NCBI GenBank assembly: GCA_012274445.1
Contig: JAAROD010000049.1
Span: forward strand, 1,178,001 to 1,242,000
Reading direction: 5' to 3'
Length of the DNA stretch: 64,000 nucleotides
DNA from: Sclerotiophoma versabilis
Taxonomy: Eukaryota > Ascomycota > Dothideomycetes > Pleosporales > Didymellaceae
A model generated the notes under the pieces. The model did not search any database and was not told the DNA's origin. It saw nothing but the letters and a program-made list of their open reading frames with translations. The position numbers and the translations under genes are program-made. Shown here piece after piece: positions 31,812 to 42,218 of the stretch. The stretch's first letter is position 1. Each line of letters starts with the position of its first letter.

Positions 31812-34800
31812 ATGCTGGGTGAAGATACAATCCGTTCGCTGAAGCGGTCGAAAAGCGATGTGGATGATCTCGTCCCCATGGGCGAGAGAACCCCACCGCG
31901 TGGCAGCACTTCCAGCACACCGAGAACGAGAAGCACTCGTGCTTTCTCTCTAACCAATCTGACCAAACTCACTGACTCGATAAGAAGAAGGAGCAGATCA
32001 AGCTTGAGCCGCTCCAACTCTGCAATTGATAAGGATACCATTTCGAATCCTATCACAGACTTGAGGAGTCCCTTGTGCCCGCCCACGCCCACCGAACCCT
32101 TCGCTGCATCGCCGTCGCCGTTGGTCTCGACCAAATCCAGCCCAAGTCCGCGCAAGCTCGTTACAGCTACACGGCCGCCCACTAAGCACGCGTACTCACT
32201 CTCCGACCCCACGAATAACCACTCCCCGCCAAATCGGTCGCGTATTGCCACCCACCTGCCTCCGCCCTTGCCCACCGCATCGAGTTTCAGTAGCGCAGAC
32301 ACCGTAGTGGGGAGCCCACTCGAGCGCATCGCAGAGACGCCTTTCGACTGCGATCACGATAGTGAGCAATTTGATCTAGGTCGAGTGAGCAGGCGACTAG
32401 CAAGCATGGAGCCGATACGAAATTCGCTTCTGCCGCCGGCAATGGTGACGGGCACCAAGGCCCGCGCCATACAACAGGCGAAGGAGATGGAAACACTCGT
32501 AGCAGAGAGAGCGAAGCGCAGTGGTGACGAGCCGCCGCAGTATGACTTCCACGAACTTATTGGCAAGGGTGCTTACGGGCGTGTGTTTAAAGGGTGCGTA
32601 GACTCTGTTACTTGAGATGAGTCTAGCTGACACTATCATAGCAAGAGTCGCATAACCGGTAACCTTGTTGCTATCAAGATTATTGACATCGATACGGTTG
32701 ACTACCAGGAGATGACTACGAAGAACCTGTCCGAGACACTCAAAGAGATTGACATCCTGCAACAACTTAGGGATAGCAGAGCGCGGCCTTACGTGAACAT
32801 CATTGAAGAAGCAAAGGCAGTCCACAACGAACTCTGGATCATCAGTGAGTATGCCAGCGGTGGTAGTGTGGCCACGCTGATGAAGCCCATGGCCATGCTG
32901 AAAGATCCTGGACCTGGATTACCGGAGAAGTTCATCATCCCAATTGCCCGTGAACTAGCCCTTGGTCTTAAGTATATCCATGAAGCTGGCGTTCTGCATC
33001 GAGACATGAAGTCCAACAACGTCCTTATCTTGGAAGACGGCCGCGTGCAGTTGTGCGATTTCGGTGTATCTGGTACACTTGAGCCACAAAAGTCCAAACG
33101 CACAACCATCGTGGGAACACCATTCTGGATGGCTCCCGAGCTACAACGCGAATGGATCAAGGACGCGGATCCACATAGCTTGGCAAAACCCAGGGAAATC
33201 CTGTACGGTTCTGAAGTTGATATTTGGGCGTACGGCTGCACAGTTTACGAAATGGCTTGCGGCTTCCCACCGCATCACCGGAGCGCACCTTTCGATCTGC
33301 CAAACGCTGGTGTACCAGTGCTTGAGGGTGAGCGTTTTTCGGATGAGCTGAAAGACTTCGTGTCTTTTTTGCTTCAGCCTGATCCTCAGGACCGCCCCAC
33401 ACCGGACGAGATCCTCGAGCACGTTTACCTGAAGGACTCTACGAAGATGTACCCTACAGTTATGCTTGTCAAACTGGTAGAAGATTACTACCTGTGGGAA
33501 CAACAAGGTGGCGCTCGTCAGTCACTTTTCAATATCCTTGGTGCACAGGCTCCCGATCCGCTCGCTCCAGAGACTGACGATGATGACGACGATGACTGGA
33601 CTTTCAGTACGTCTGATGAGTTTGAGCAAGAGCATGCACCACAGTTTTCGGATCCATTCGTCGGCAGCGCTGCAGGACAATCGTACACTGGCATGGGGCT
33701 ACCTCCAGCGGCGGACATGGGTCGTTTCGAACAGCTGCAGGCTAGGTTCAAGGAAGAATCAATTACAAGGGGACAAAGACGCCTGAACAAGCTGTTCGAC
33801 ACACAGGCTACACCTTACAGATACAGTATGGTCGACGATGATGATAACAACAAAGAACAACCACCTTCAGACCTAGTTCTTCGCGATTTCAACCCAGGCG
33901 CGCCGAACAGGGAGACGGTCATTGACCTCGACTTTTCCCTTCCCTCCACCGACAACATGCCTAGCATTGATCTCGGCGAGGTGCCGACCATTAAGGCAAA
34001 CCGCATAAAGAGCTTACTGCGAGAAATGGAAGAGGAAGATGCACTTGAGATTGCGCGCGAAGAAGAGCTGCGCGAGCAGCAAGAGCTTGAGGAAGAAAAC
34101 CAGCTCACGAAGCGTGCGACCCGAGACTGGAAATTTCCGTCTGCATCAGATAATCGCAAGACGCAAGAGTGGACCTTCCCGTCGATGGAACCACCAGTGG
34201 AAGAGCCGGACAATCGAAAGACAATGGAGTGGTCCTTTCCAGCAGCCGATCCGCCAAATCGCAAGACAATGGAGTGGTCATTCCCAGCTGCTGAGCCACC
34301 AAGGCCGAACCGAAAGACGGTTGAGTGGACGTTCGATGCTGCGATGGCAGAAGCGCCATATGATGCCCCAAGAAATCGCACATCCCGTCGTCGCGAGACG
34401 AAAGAGTACTCGTTTCCTGCAGCGACCGCATCGATCGATGAGAACAGGAGTACCATGGACTTCTCGTTTCCTATGCGCAGTCCAAGTCCTAAGAGACGAC
34501 AAACTGGCAGCGGAAAAACGCTAGACTATTCATCACCTCCTACGCTTGGCCCTGGGTTCCGCCCAAGTCTGCGACAGGCTGCAACTGAACCGTCATCTGA
34601 CGACTTCCCGCGCGTAAGCTCAGATCCCAACTCACCTATGCGTTCTTCAATGATAGATCTGGACATGGCTACGGTCGAAGACTACCGGCCATCGACATCC
34701 GGCTCCGAATCGACATACACTGGATCCATTTACACTGCGAGTGACAACCCCTTCAACCTCGAAGACCAGGTCCAACTATCCCAAAACAACCATCGCGCTT

Positions 34801-35618
34801 CTTTCCATATGAAGTCACAATCCGAGCCGAACCATGCTGTCCCAGGCCTTCTTACTCCCCAGCAATACGACGAACAAGGCCTCCCCACAAACCAAGACCC
34901 GCACCATCCAAGCATGCACGCCCGTGGAGTATCCTCCGTATCGCAGATGCAAGCACAAACCAAGCCTCCCGCAACCTCCATCCCATCCCTCACCACGCAC
35001 CGCCCGAACCAACGCTCCCAGCAAATCTGGGACGGCTGGTCGCATACGCATGCCTATGGCCTTGGCTCAGACGATCAATCCCCCCCAATGAGTGTGACAA
35101 CCGACACCTCTCTCTCAGAAGAAGACGTCGACGAGCTGTGGGACAACTTCGAGCGTCTGACCCTGCAAGCGCAAAGAAAGTACCAATCATACGGCCCGCT
35201 CCGCTCAGCACGTCGTATAGGCAACACAAGCATCGACGAATCCTCCGACCCGCGGATCGCTGGCCTGGGTCTCGGGGTCGGCAGCGACACAGACGACAAC
35301 TACCCCTACACGGCTGAGTCTGACTCGTCCTCCCCATCCTACGCGTACCATCGCCTCAGCAGAGTGAGTGCGGGCCCGAATGGCCGGCCTTTGGTCGATT
35401 TTCCCGTCCCCAGGGGCCCAGATGTAGATGCCTTACTCGGGGTCGAGAGTGATCCGCGCGTGTTGCAGGATCTAATGCTTAAGAGTGCGATAGAGTTGCG
35501 CGATGGCACGAGGGCGAGTCGCGATCTGCTCAGAGCAATGAAATTGAGTGAGGTCGAGGAAGGGGACGAGGAGGTCGATCATAGTACCGTTAGGCTGTCG
35601 AGTCGGGGGAGGGAGTAA
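31812..35618 (+). CDS. STE20/GCK-family Ser/Thr protein kinase with C-terminal peptide repeats
   Basis: Two exons, 31812-32593 and 32642-35618, give 1252 aa. Residues 1-240 are Ser/Thr/Pro/Arg-rich. The kinase domain spans about 243-525, with the Gly loop GKGAYGRVFKG (split by the intron), VAIK, HRDMKSNN, DFG and the STE20-type activation segment GTPFWMAPE. All catalytic residues are present, so it should be active. After an acidic segment (DDDDDDW) and a coiled, Glu-rich stretch, residues about 753-890 hold seven to eight copies of an 'NRKTxEWxFP'-like unit. The tail is Ser-rich with a C-terminal helix (ALLGVESDPRVLQDLMLKS). GCK-type kinases act in septation, polarity and MOR/SIN signalling. 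The long N-terminal extension separates this one from Sid1/Nak1-type enzymes, so no symbol is given. Confidence 0.9.
34115..34530 (+). repeat. Degenerate peptide repeats within the kinase tail
   Basis: Consecutive copies read RATRDWKFP, NRKTQEWTFP, NRKTMEWSFP (twice), NRKTVEWTF, RRETKEYSFP and NRSTMDFSFP, with a weaker final copy GKTLDYSSP. Spacers are Pro/Ala-rich and 3-20 residues long. The aromatic and Phe-Pro positions are the most constant. Confidence 0.85.
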
Positions 35619-36033
35619 GACGCCGATGGGGGAGGGAGGCCAAAGGCGTATGAAAGCACGATAGGCGTATTGGCGTTTTAGCAAGCATGCAATTTAGAGT
35701 CATGAAATGGCTGGTTTGGAATGAGGTCAGGTTTGAAAGGTCATTTCTTCGGCGTTTCGATCGGGTTATGATATGATAGATAGTATGACACGAGTTACTC
35801 GCAATGAACCTGAGTATATGATGCGTATTGATTGGTATTCTTCTTGCATGAGTGAGGTATGTGCTTCATATTCTAGCACATCTTGCAAACATGCATGCAT
35901 GCATCAATCGTAATGTGACGGCAGATTTAAACTTAGATCTGCAAGTTTCCAACCCAGCGCCGAGCTATGCAAGATGGTGTCCAGATCCTTCCTTTTGAAC
36001 GCCATGTAAATGCCAAAAACATACGCACACGGA
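35619..36033. other. Convergent intergenic region with ATGC microsatellite
   Basis: Contains (ATGC)n at about 35890-35905 and AT-rich 3'-end-like sequence (tatgatatgatagatag). No gene seen. Confidence 0.5.
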
Positions 36034-38070
36034 TTAGAGGCTGGCCTCGGTACTCTGGTCATCCAGATCTTCAGGTGTGTCCTTAGCGACCTCAGGCTCA
36101 ACGTCTGAATCCGACTCATCATCGTCGTCGTCATCTTCTTCTTCTTCTTCTTCATCATCATCGTCCTCTTCCTCGGAGTCTTCCTCATCCCGCTCCACCG
36201 GCATTCCTGGCACAGGCTTCCACTGCACGTAGTCACTCTCAATCCAGCGCTTGCTCCGCGGCAACACATACGGATCGAACGGGAAATAGGCGTCGAGCAA
36301 AAACATGTCGTCGCCTCTCTTCTGGCTCAGTGCCGTCTCTCTCCCGCCAATCCCGCCTAGATAAACCCCCGCCATGCTTCTTGCAAGCCTGACGCGCTTG
36401 TTGGTTTCGATCAGCGGGTAGACGTACAAAAACCGCAGATGGTGCGCCATGCGCGCGAACTGGCCAACGATACTCGGCGCGCAAATTTTCAGCGGATTCA
36501 ATGTGGAGAAGATGTTGCGCCGAATAATGTCCTGGACGCTGTTGTACCATGTGAAGTCGCCTTCATGGTAGATGATATCTTCGTCTGTGGGCGTGTGTCC
36601 GTCAGGCATGACGATCAGGTCGCGCCACCGGAAGCAGAATGTGTACAGCAGTGCTTGACTGATGGCGTAGTAAGTGCCGTAGCGCCGCAGGTCGGGGCCT
36701 TTGCAGCCGGGTTCTTGTTGTATGCGTAGGCGTTCGAGGTGGTGGCATAGAAGGTCGAACACATCGCGGACGACGGCACCAGAGACGTGGGCGCCGCGCG
36801 CGATAAACGAGGCGAGATACGCGGCGGCGGCGACGCGGAGGATGTGGGGACGCAGTTGATCGAAGGCCAGATGTGAGCAGCAGCCCGCGAAGCGCTCGGT
36901 GAGGTCAGCGGAGGTCTGACTGAAGTGGAAGAGCAGGAATTGGACGTGTCGCGAGCGATAGGTGGGGAGAACAATGTTGGCAAATTGGGAGAGGAGGGAT
37001 TCAAAGAGTTCGTCGCTGTCGAAGAGGTCGCCCTTTGCGAAGACGGAGTCGTAGTGGGAAAAGAGGAGATCCATGACTGTGTCGAGCTTATGGACGTTTT
37101 CTTGAATCTGGCGTTTTCGACGGTCCTCAGGCTCTAGACTCTCCTCGCTGGACACAGACTCGTTGTCGCTCATATCCTCCTCTTCTGCCTCGTTGATCGC
37201 TCGCCCTACAAGCTCTTCTTCGTCGTCTTCCAGGTCGTCCATGTCCACTTGGATCTGAACATCGATCTTGACAATCTTGTCAGTCACCAATGACAGTATT
37301 TCCCCCTTCAACTCTGTGCAGTACTCGGAAACTTGCAAGATGTTCCTGATGTATCGTGTGTGCGCTTTCGCTGTGTCGTCGGCAAAGGGAAATGTAGAAG
37401 CGATGATGGGTCCGAGGTAGGTGCTCGCCATAGGGCTTTGCCGCAGGAACGACCTGAGACAGTCGTGTATCCGTTGTGTGAGGCGTGGCGACTGAATGGG
37501 AGGATCGTCTTGTGCCCTAGCGGTGGTGGAGGGTGGGTTGAGAAACATGGAAACGAGCATTTGCAGAACTGTGGACATGTATGCAGGGTGCACGGAGAGC
37601 AGCGACCGTAGCAGATTGCGATACTCGCGCACGAAGTTCTCGTTGCGCGCAATCCAGCTGCAATCAATGACTGCATGCACAAGACCTTTGCAATTGTAGT
37701 CTAGCAGCGGGGCCACATCTCTGAGCGCGATGACGTATTTCTGCAAAAGTGCGGAATGAGCGGTGCCAGGCGCTGTAGGAGACTCTGAGAAGAGGGTTCG
37801 CAGCTGGTCATATTCGGCCTTCTCGCCTATTGCATGCTTTTCGATTGCCCGCCGTACTTCCTCCGCCACCAGCTCCATACTCTTCTCAACATCCATTACT
37901 ATGTGCACGTCGATACTGGGGTCGAAGGTGACCCGGCGGCGTTTTGCCTGGACAAGGGCATCGTTCTCTGCGTCGGAGGAGGCGTCGCGTTGCTTGCGTT
38001 TCAGGCTGCTGCTGACAGTGGGAGCCATGAAGTTGTTTGCGGGTCTGCGGGTAGCAGCGAGGGGAACCAT
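36034..38070 (-). CDS. RRN3: RNA polymerase I-specific initiation factor RRN3 (TIF-IA)
   Basis: Bridges RNA polymerase I to promoter-bound core factor and so sets the rate of rRNA synthesis in the nucleolus. Single exon, 678 aa from the ATG at 38070. A basic start (LKRKQRDASSDAEND, AKRRRVTFDP) is followed by HEAT-like helices. Family marks include PLLDYNCKGLVHAVIDCSW, the central acidic loop (EEEDMSDNESVSSEE), FPFDPYVLPRSKRWI and the LNPLKICAPSIVGQFA segment. The C-terminus is an extreme Asp/Glu run encoded by repeated gaa/gat codons (minus strand). The frame stays open upstream to 38295, but the MVPLAATRR start fits best. Confidence 0.95.
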   Translation of the reverse strand: MVPLAATRRPANNFMAPTVSSSLKRKQRDASSDAENDALVQAKRRRVTFDPSIDVHIVMDVEKSMELVAEEVRRAIEKHAIGEKAEYDQLRTLFSESPTAPGTAHSALLQKYVIALRDVAPLLDYNCKGLVHAVIDCSWIARNENFVREYRNLLRSLLSVHPAYMSTVLQMLVSMFLNPPSTTARAQDDPPIQSPRLTQRIHDCLRSFLRQSPMASTYLGPIIASTFPFADDTAKAHTRYIRNILQVSEYCTELKGEILSLVTDKIVKIDVQIQVDMDDLEDDEEELVGRAINEAEEEDMSDNESVSSEESLEPEDRRKRQIQENVHKLDTVMDLLFSHYDSVFAKGDLFDSDELFESLLSQFANIVLPTYRSRHVQFLLFHFSQTSADLTERFAGCCSHLAFDQLRPHILRVAAAAYLASFIARGAHVSGAVVRDVFDLLCHHLERLRIQQEPGCKGPDLRRYGTYYAISQALLYTFCFRWRDLIVMPDGHTPTDEDIIYHEGDFTWYNSVQDIIRRNIFSTLNPLKICAPSIVGQFARMAHHLRFLYVYPLIETNKRVRLARSMAGVYLGGIGGRETALSQKRGDDMFLLDAYFPFDPYVLPRSKRWIESDYVQWKPVPGMPVERDEEDSEEEDDDDEEEEEEDDDDDDESDSDVEPEVAKDTPEDLDDQSTEASL

Positions 38071-38725
38071 GTTGGGCGAGGAACCGTTTGCGAAGTCGTT
38101 ACATTGGAAAAGCAATGAGAGAGGGTGTGGATTACCGCCGTTCCAAGGTTTGGCAGCCCGTTTGTGAAAGTGCAATGGGATGGTGAACCCTTCACACACG
38201 CGACTCTGCGCGGACTGGTGGGGACTGGCGCCTGGGCGTTCAACTTTTCTGTGGGTACAGCTTCGGTCCCACATCTCACCTCTGATAGGCCGCACTCTTG
38301 AAGTACGCTACAGAGGTAAGTACAATAGCGCGTACATGAGCTCTGTCGAAGTTTATTTTCATGTATAGACGTGCTTATGTTCATTCCAAAGCTACCCGCA
38401 TTCGCTACATGAACCACGTTTTGGCCTGACTTTGCATTTCTACGCGTCCCTGCAAAGAGGGCTCCTGCTTCGATTTTCGAAATATCCTTTCTCTTGATGT
38501 TGCTATGATAAAAAGCAACTTCTCTCAGAACACCCCTGATCCCGTGGTTGAACATTCAAGCTCGCTCTGTGGCGGCCGGGACCTACGACTAGGAACCAAG
38601 GTAAGGCAACAGCTTGCTCTGCCATGTTTGCGTATCTTGGCTGCAGATTTTGTTGATTGGACCCAGGTTCAAGAAGCATCAATGGCTTCCAAGGTCGCAA
38701 ACGTTCGTTTCGGCAATCAATGCTT
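38071..38725. other. Intergenic: RRN3 promoter and cyclophilin 3' region
   Basis: The open frame of RRN3 continues about 225 nt into this stretch without a better start. No other coding content or motif was recognised. Confidence 0.5.
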
Positions 38726-39565
38726 TTACATCTCACCACACTGTGAGATGACGATATCCTGCACCGGCTTGCCTTCCGGGTTTGCGACGGTTCTTGTGTT
38801 TTCAATCTTCGTGACAACGTCCATACCTTCAATCACATTACCGAAAACGACATGCTTGCCATTCAGGTGGGGTGTTCCGTGCTTTGCGGTGATGATGAAG
38901 AACTGACAACCATTCGTCTACATGTTGTCAGCACAGCACAGTACTTGTCGTGCTCTTCAAATAGCTTACGTTTGGTCCACTATTGGCCATAGACAGTAGC
39001 CCCGGCTTGTCGTGCTTCAATGTGAAGTTTTCATCGGCAAATTTCTCAGTGCCGTAGATCGTTCTAGAGCCGGTGCCGTTGCCGTTGATGAAGTCACCTC
39101 CCTGGATCATGAAGTTCTTGATCTATGCAGTTGTTAGTGTTGGAATGTGTACTTTGAGACTTAAGAAGCATTCATGAGAAAGCGTGGTTGGAACAGCCGG
39201 ATTGGCATGGTACTTACCACACGGTGAAACTTGCATCCTTTGTAGCCCTGCGGTTGACCGCGGTTGTTCTTGGTTTCACCGGTGCAGAATTGACGGAAGT
39301 TCTCAGCTGTCTTTGGCACAATGTTCTTGTACAATTCCATCTGAATTCTCCCCAGCTTCTCCCCTGCCAGCTTATGTCAGCAACTCGATCGGGAACGCAG
39401 GAACACGATGCTGACAACGGTGACAACAAGCCCAGGACTAAGCCCAAGACAGGCGCATAGTGGAGGGCGGGGTGTCCACACCACCATCTGGAGAAAGCGG
39501 CACGTACCTCCCAACGTGACATCAAAGAAGACGATTGGATTTCTATCCTCGGCTGCTTCAGCCAT
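38726..39565 (-). CDS. cyp3: Cyclophilin H-type peptidyl-prolyl cis-trans isomerase
   Basis: Isomerises Xaa-Pro bonds; the H class associates with the U4/U6.U5 tri-snRNP. Four exons, 39508-39565, 39218-39363, 38970-39122 and 38726-38917, give 182 aa. Catalytic and structural marks are present: NFRQFCTGE, YKGCKFHRVIKNFMIQGGDF (spanning an intron), GPGLLSMAN-like KPGLLSMANSGPNTNGCQFF, and HVVFGNVIEGMDVV. The opening NPIVFFDVTLGG and the ending VISQCGEM are specific to the cyclophilin H group. The position of the cyclosporin-contacting Trp (human CypA Trp121) is His136 here (TPHLNGKHV), which may lower drug binding. Divergent from the RING gene. Confidence 0.93.
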
Positions 39566-40857
39566 GGCTAGGGCGGTGCAAAGTGACTGCAGCAAGGCTA
39601 GTGAGGGGTCAGTCTAGGTTGATGACGTTAGTTCTCCAGCGTTCTGAGCAGCAGCGCGGGGTTTCGCACCGTCAAGCAAACGGATGTGATTTCGATCAGA
39701 TGCACAGATGCACCCCGGAGACGTCGCGAGCCGGAGCAAGTGCACACCGAAGATCTTTAGAGAGAGCGAAAAATCGTGCTGCTCCAGGGAATGCTCAACC
39801 TGCTTCCAGTGGAGGCTTCGGCCAGATAAAGTCACAGACTATTCTTTAAACGGTTAGTGTATGGGGTAAGGTTCTCCACCTGAGCAGGGGGTTGAGCCTG
39901 TGCTGACGACGTGCGCAAGCCTGCCTGCCGCTTCGAGTGCGAGAGATAACCCGAAGATTGAGGTTGAGGAGCGTACGAGCCGTATACGAAGTGCTGCAAC
40001 AGCGCCGGTGCTCCTGCAACGGAGGATTGTGCGCGCTGACCCGAGCTGGAGCTTGCTCTTCTCGAGCCCTGAAGATTGCGTACCACAACCAAAGTCGAGA
40101 CCGGGCGAGGGTTCATGCAGCGCAACGTCAACAATGCCCAACACCTGCTTTCACTGTCATCACGCAGCGTGACAGTTGTTGCCAGATCTTTGTAAAGCGA
40201 ACGTATTGCATGACAGGACAGGCCGTCAGTGCTTCGTCCGTGAAGCGGCAATTGTCGAGAGTCGCTGATCCGGGCGAGCCTTCGACAAGTTCCGGTCATC
40301 TGGCTTGGCCCCATCTAGCGAGCGTGCTGCGGCTGCGTCCTTTATGCTGCCCTGTGCCCTGTGCCCGGCCACGCCTGCCGCTCCCAGTTTTGACATTCAC
40401 CCTCTCGTCGCACTCGACGTAACCACCAGACAGCGCCTGCAAACCGTCCGGAGCGCGTGGCCGGCAAAGCTCTTGTGCCAACTCACATGCAACGGCCAAT
40501 CGTAGTCGCAGTCGCAGCCTTTTAGTCAGCTCGTCGCCACTGCGCAGCACCCGCAGTCGTTGCCGTCACCACCATCGTCTCCCGCTCCACCAGTTCGGGC
40601 GAGATCTGGGCTCCACCTAAAACTCGACTCCATCGCCGTGGCTCCAGCGCTTCAATCCTTCGACGAGCTTTGTCTTGTTCCAGCTTGTCGCATTCCTGTT
40701 GTTGGTTTCGTGTCGTGTCGAACAGGCCTCACCATCCGCATCCGGCTTTCCGCTCCAACCCAAAGCCCAACCCGCCCTTTCACAGCACTTTCCCTTCCCG
40801 TGTCAGAACGATAGCTTTACATAGCTATATGGACTTGTAGATCCACAGCACTCCACA
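39566..40857. promoter_or_regulatory. Divergent promoter region of cyclophilin H and RING-H2 genes
   Basis: About 1.3 kb, GC-rich and CT-rich toward the right as expected for a leader. Many short overlapping frames on both strands (39832-40550) show no protein family. No specific motif was recognised. Confidence 0.5.
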
Positions 40858-42218
40858 ATGTCGACCACGGTTACTTCGGCGCTCGCCAGCGCTAGCAGTG
40901 CGAATGCGAACAACCCAGCGAACACAAACACTGGAAACAGCGGCGGTAGCGGCCCAACAAGCTCGCCGTTACTGTTTTTCGTTGCTTTGGGGTTCGGTGT
41001 TGTCTTCACAAACCTATGGTAAGCACATTGCGAGCGCCGTATGGCAACATCTCTCCCACTGACCCTGTTCATAGGATTATCGTTGGTGTGAAGTACTGCT
41101 TTAGGTACAATCGTCGCCGAGCGGCCGCTGCTGCAGGCGAAAATGGAGAGCCAATCGATATGACAGCCATCCCGCGACCGCACAGGAGAAGAAGGGAGAA
41201 GAAGCTGATGACCATGGACGAGGTCAACGAGCAGTTTCCGCTGATGAAGTACAAGCAATGGAAGTCAAGTCGAGAGACAAAGGGACTGCCTGCGAGCGGC
41301 GGTATTGCGACAGCACCTCAAAGCAGAGCAGCCAGTATGAAGGACGTTGAAGGTGTCATCCCTGCCAGGGAAAGTGCCGCAAGCCCTCAGCCCGGAACTG
41401 CTCTTTCGATGGCTCGCGACGATGTTCAGAACCCAGCCACTTCGCCCAGGGCTAGCATGTCACCGGCCGAAGCAAAGGAGACTGCCACGGCCTCGAAGAG
41501 TCACGAGGATGAAAAGGCAGCGATGTCGAGGACGGACACCGTCGACACAACAGCGAAAGACATGGATCTAGCCCACGTTCGCCGTGACGATGACGACGAG
41601 TCAGATGACGAAGACGATCCTATCCGCACCGCCACAGCTCCTGAAATGTTGGCTGAGCCTGGGGACACATGCGCTATCTGCTTGGATACACTCGAGGACG
41701 ATGACGACGTACGAGGTCTTACTTGCGGTCATGCTTTCCACGCTAGCTGCGTGGATCCCTGGCTGACGAGCCGTCGTGCCTGCTGTCCCCTCTGCAAGGC
41801 TGACTACTACGTTCCTAAGCCTCGTCCAGAGGGAGAGCCCGCTGACCAGGCAGGCTCAGGTCGTCGCCCAGGAATAGGTATGCGATCACCCTCATCTCCT
41901 CAGGCGATATGGACCAGCCCTCGCAACGGTTTGTTCCGCTCGCGTGTTGTCATCATCGGCAACCCAACTACTGAACAGACCCAACGCGCCGACCGCTTTG
42001 GTCGTCTGAGTCGACCCAGCCGACAGGCTCGTGCTGCAAACGATGATGCGGCGCAGCAACCACAGACTACCGAGAACTCAGGATGGATGTCAAGGCTTCG
42101 ACCGAATAGTACACAGGGTACAACGTTCTCCAACTGGTTTGGTCGTGGTCGTAACGAGCCACAACCAGACAATACCACACAGCCGACTCCTAGCCAGCTT
42201 GAGGCCGGCAACAGGTAG
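40858..42218 (+). CDS. Membrane-anchored RING-H2 E3 ubiquitin ligase
   Basis: Two exons, 40858-41018 and 41075-42218, give 434 aa. A Ser/Asn/Gly-rich lumenal start is followed by one hydrophobic helix made across the intron (LLFFVALGFGVVFTNLWIIV), then a basic RRRRREKK stretch. A long acidic, Ser-rich linker leads to a complete C3H2C3 RING: CAICLDTLEDDDD, then LTCGHAFHASCVDPWL and CCPLCKADY. The C-terminal ~150 residues are polar and disordered-looking. A single membrane anchor plus cytosolic RING-H2 is the common layout of vacuolar/Golgi membrane quality-control ligases such as Tul1- or Pib1-like proteins. The specific orthologue was not recognised. Confidence 0.9.

Noticed and set aside
33815..34456. 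Minus-strand 213-codon Ser-rich frame
   Set aside because: Antisense of the kinase tail repeats.
39600..40550. Several frames of 70-160 codons on both strands
   Set aside because: Mutually overlapping, without family signatures or credible splice joins; treated as promoter/leader sequence.
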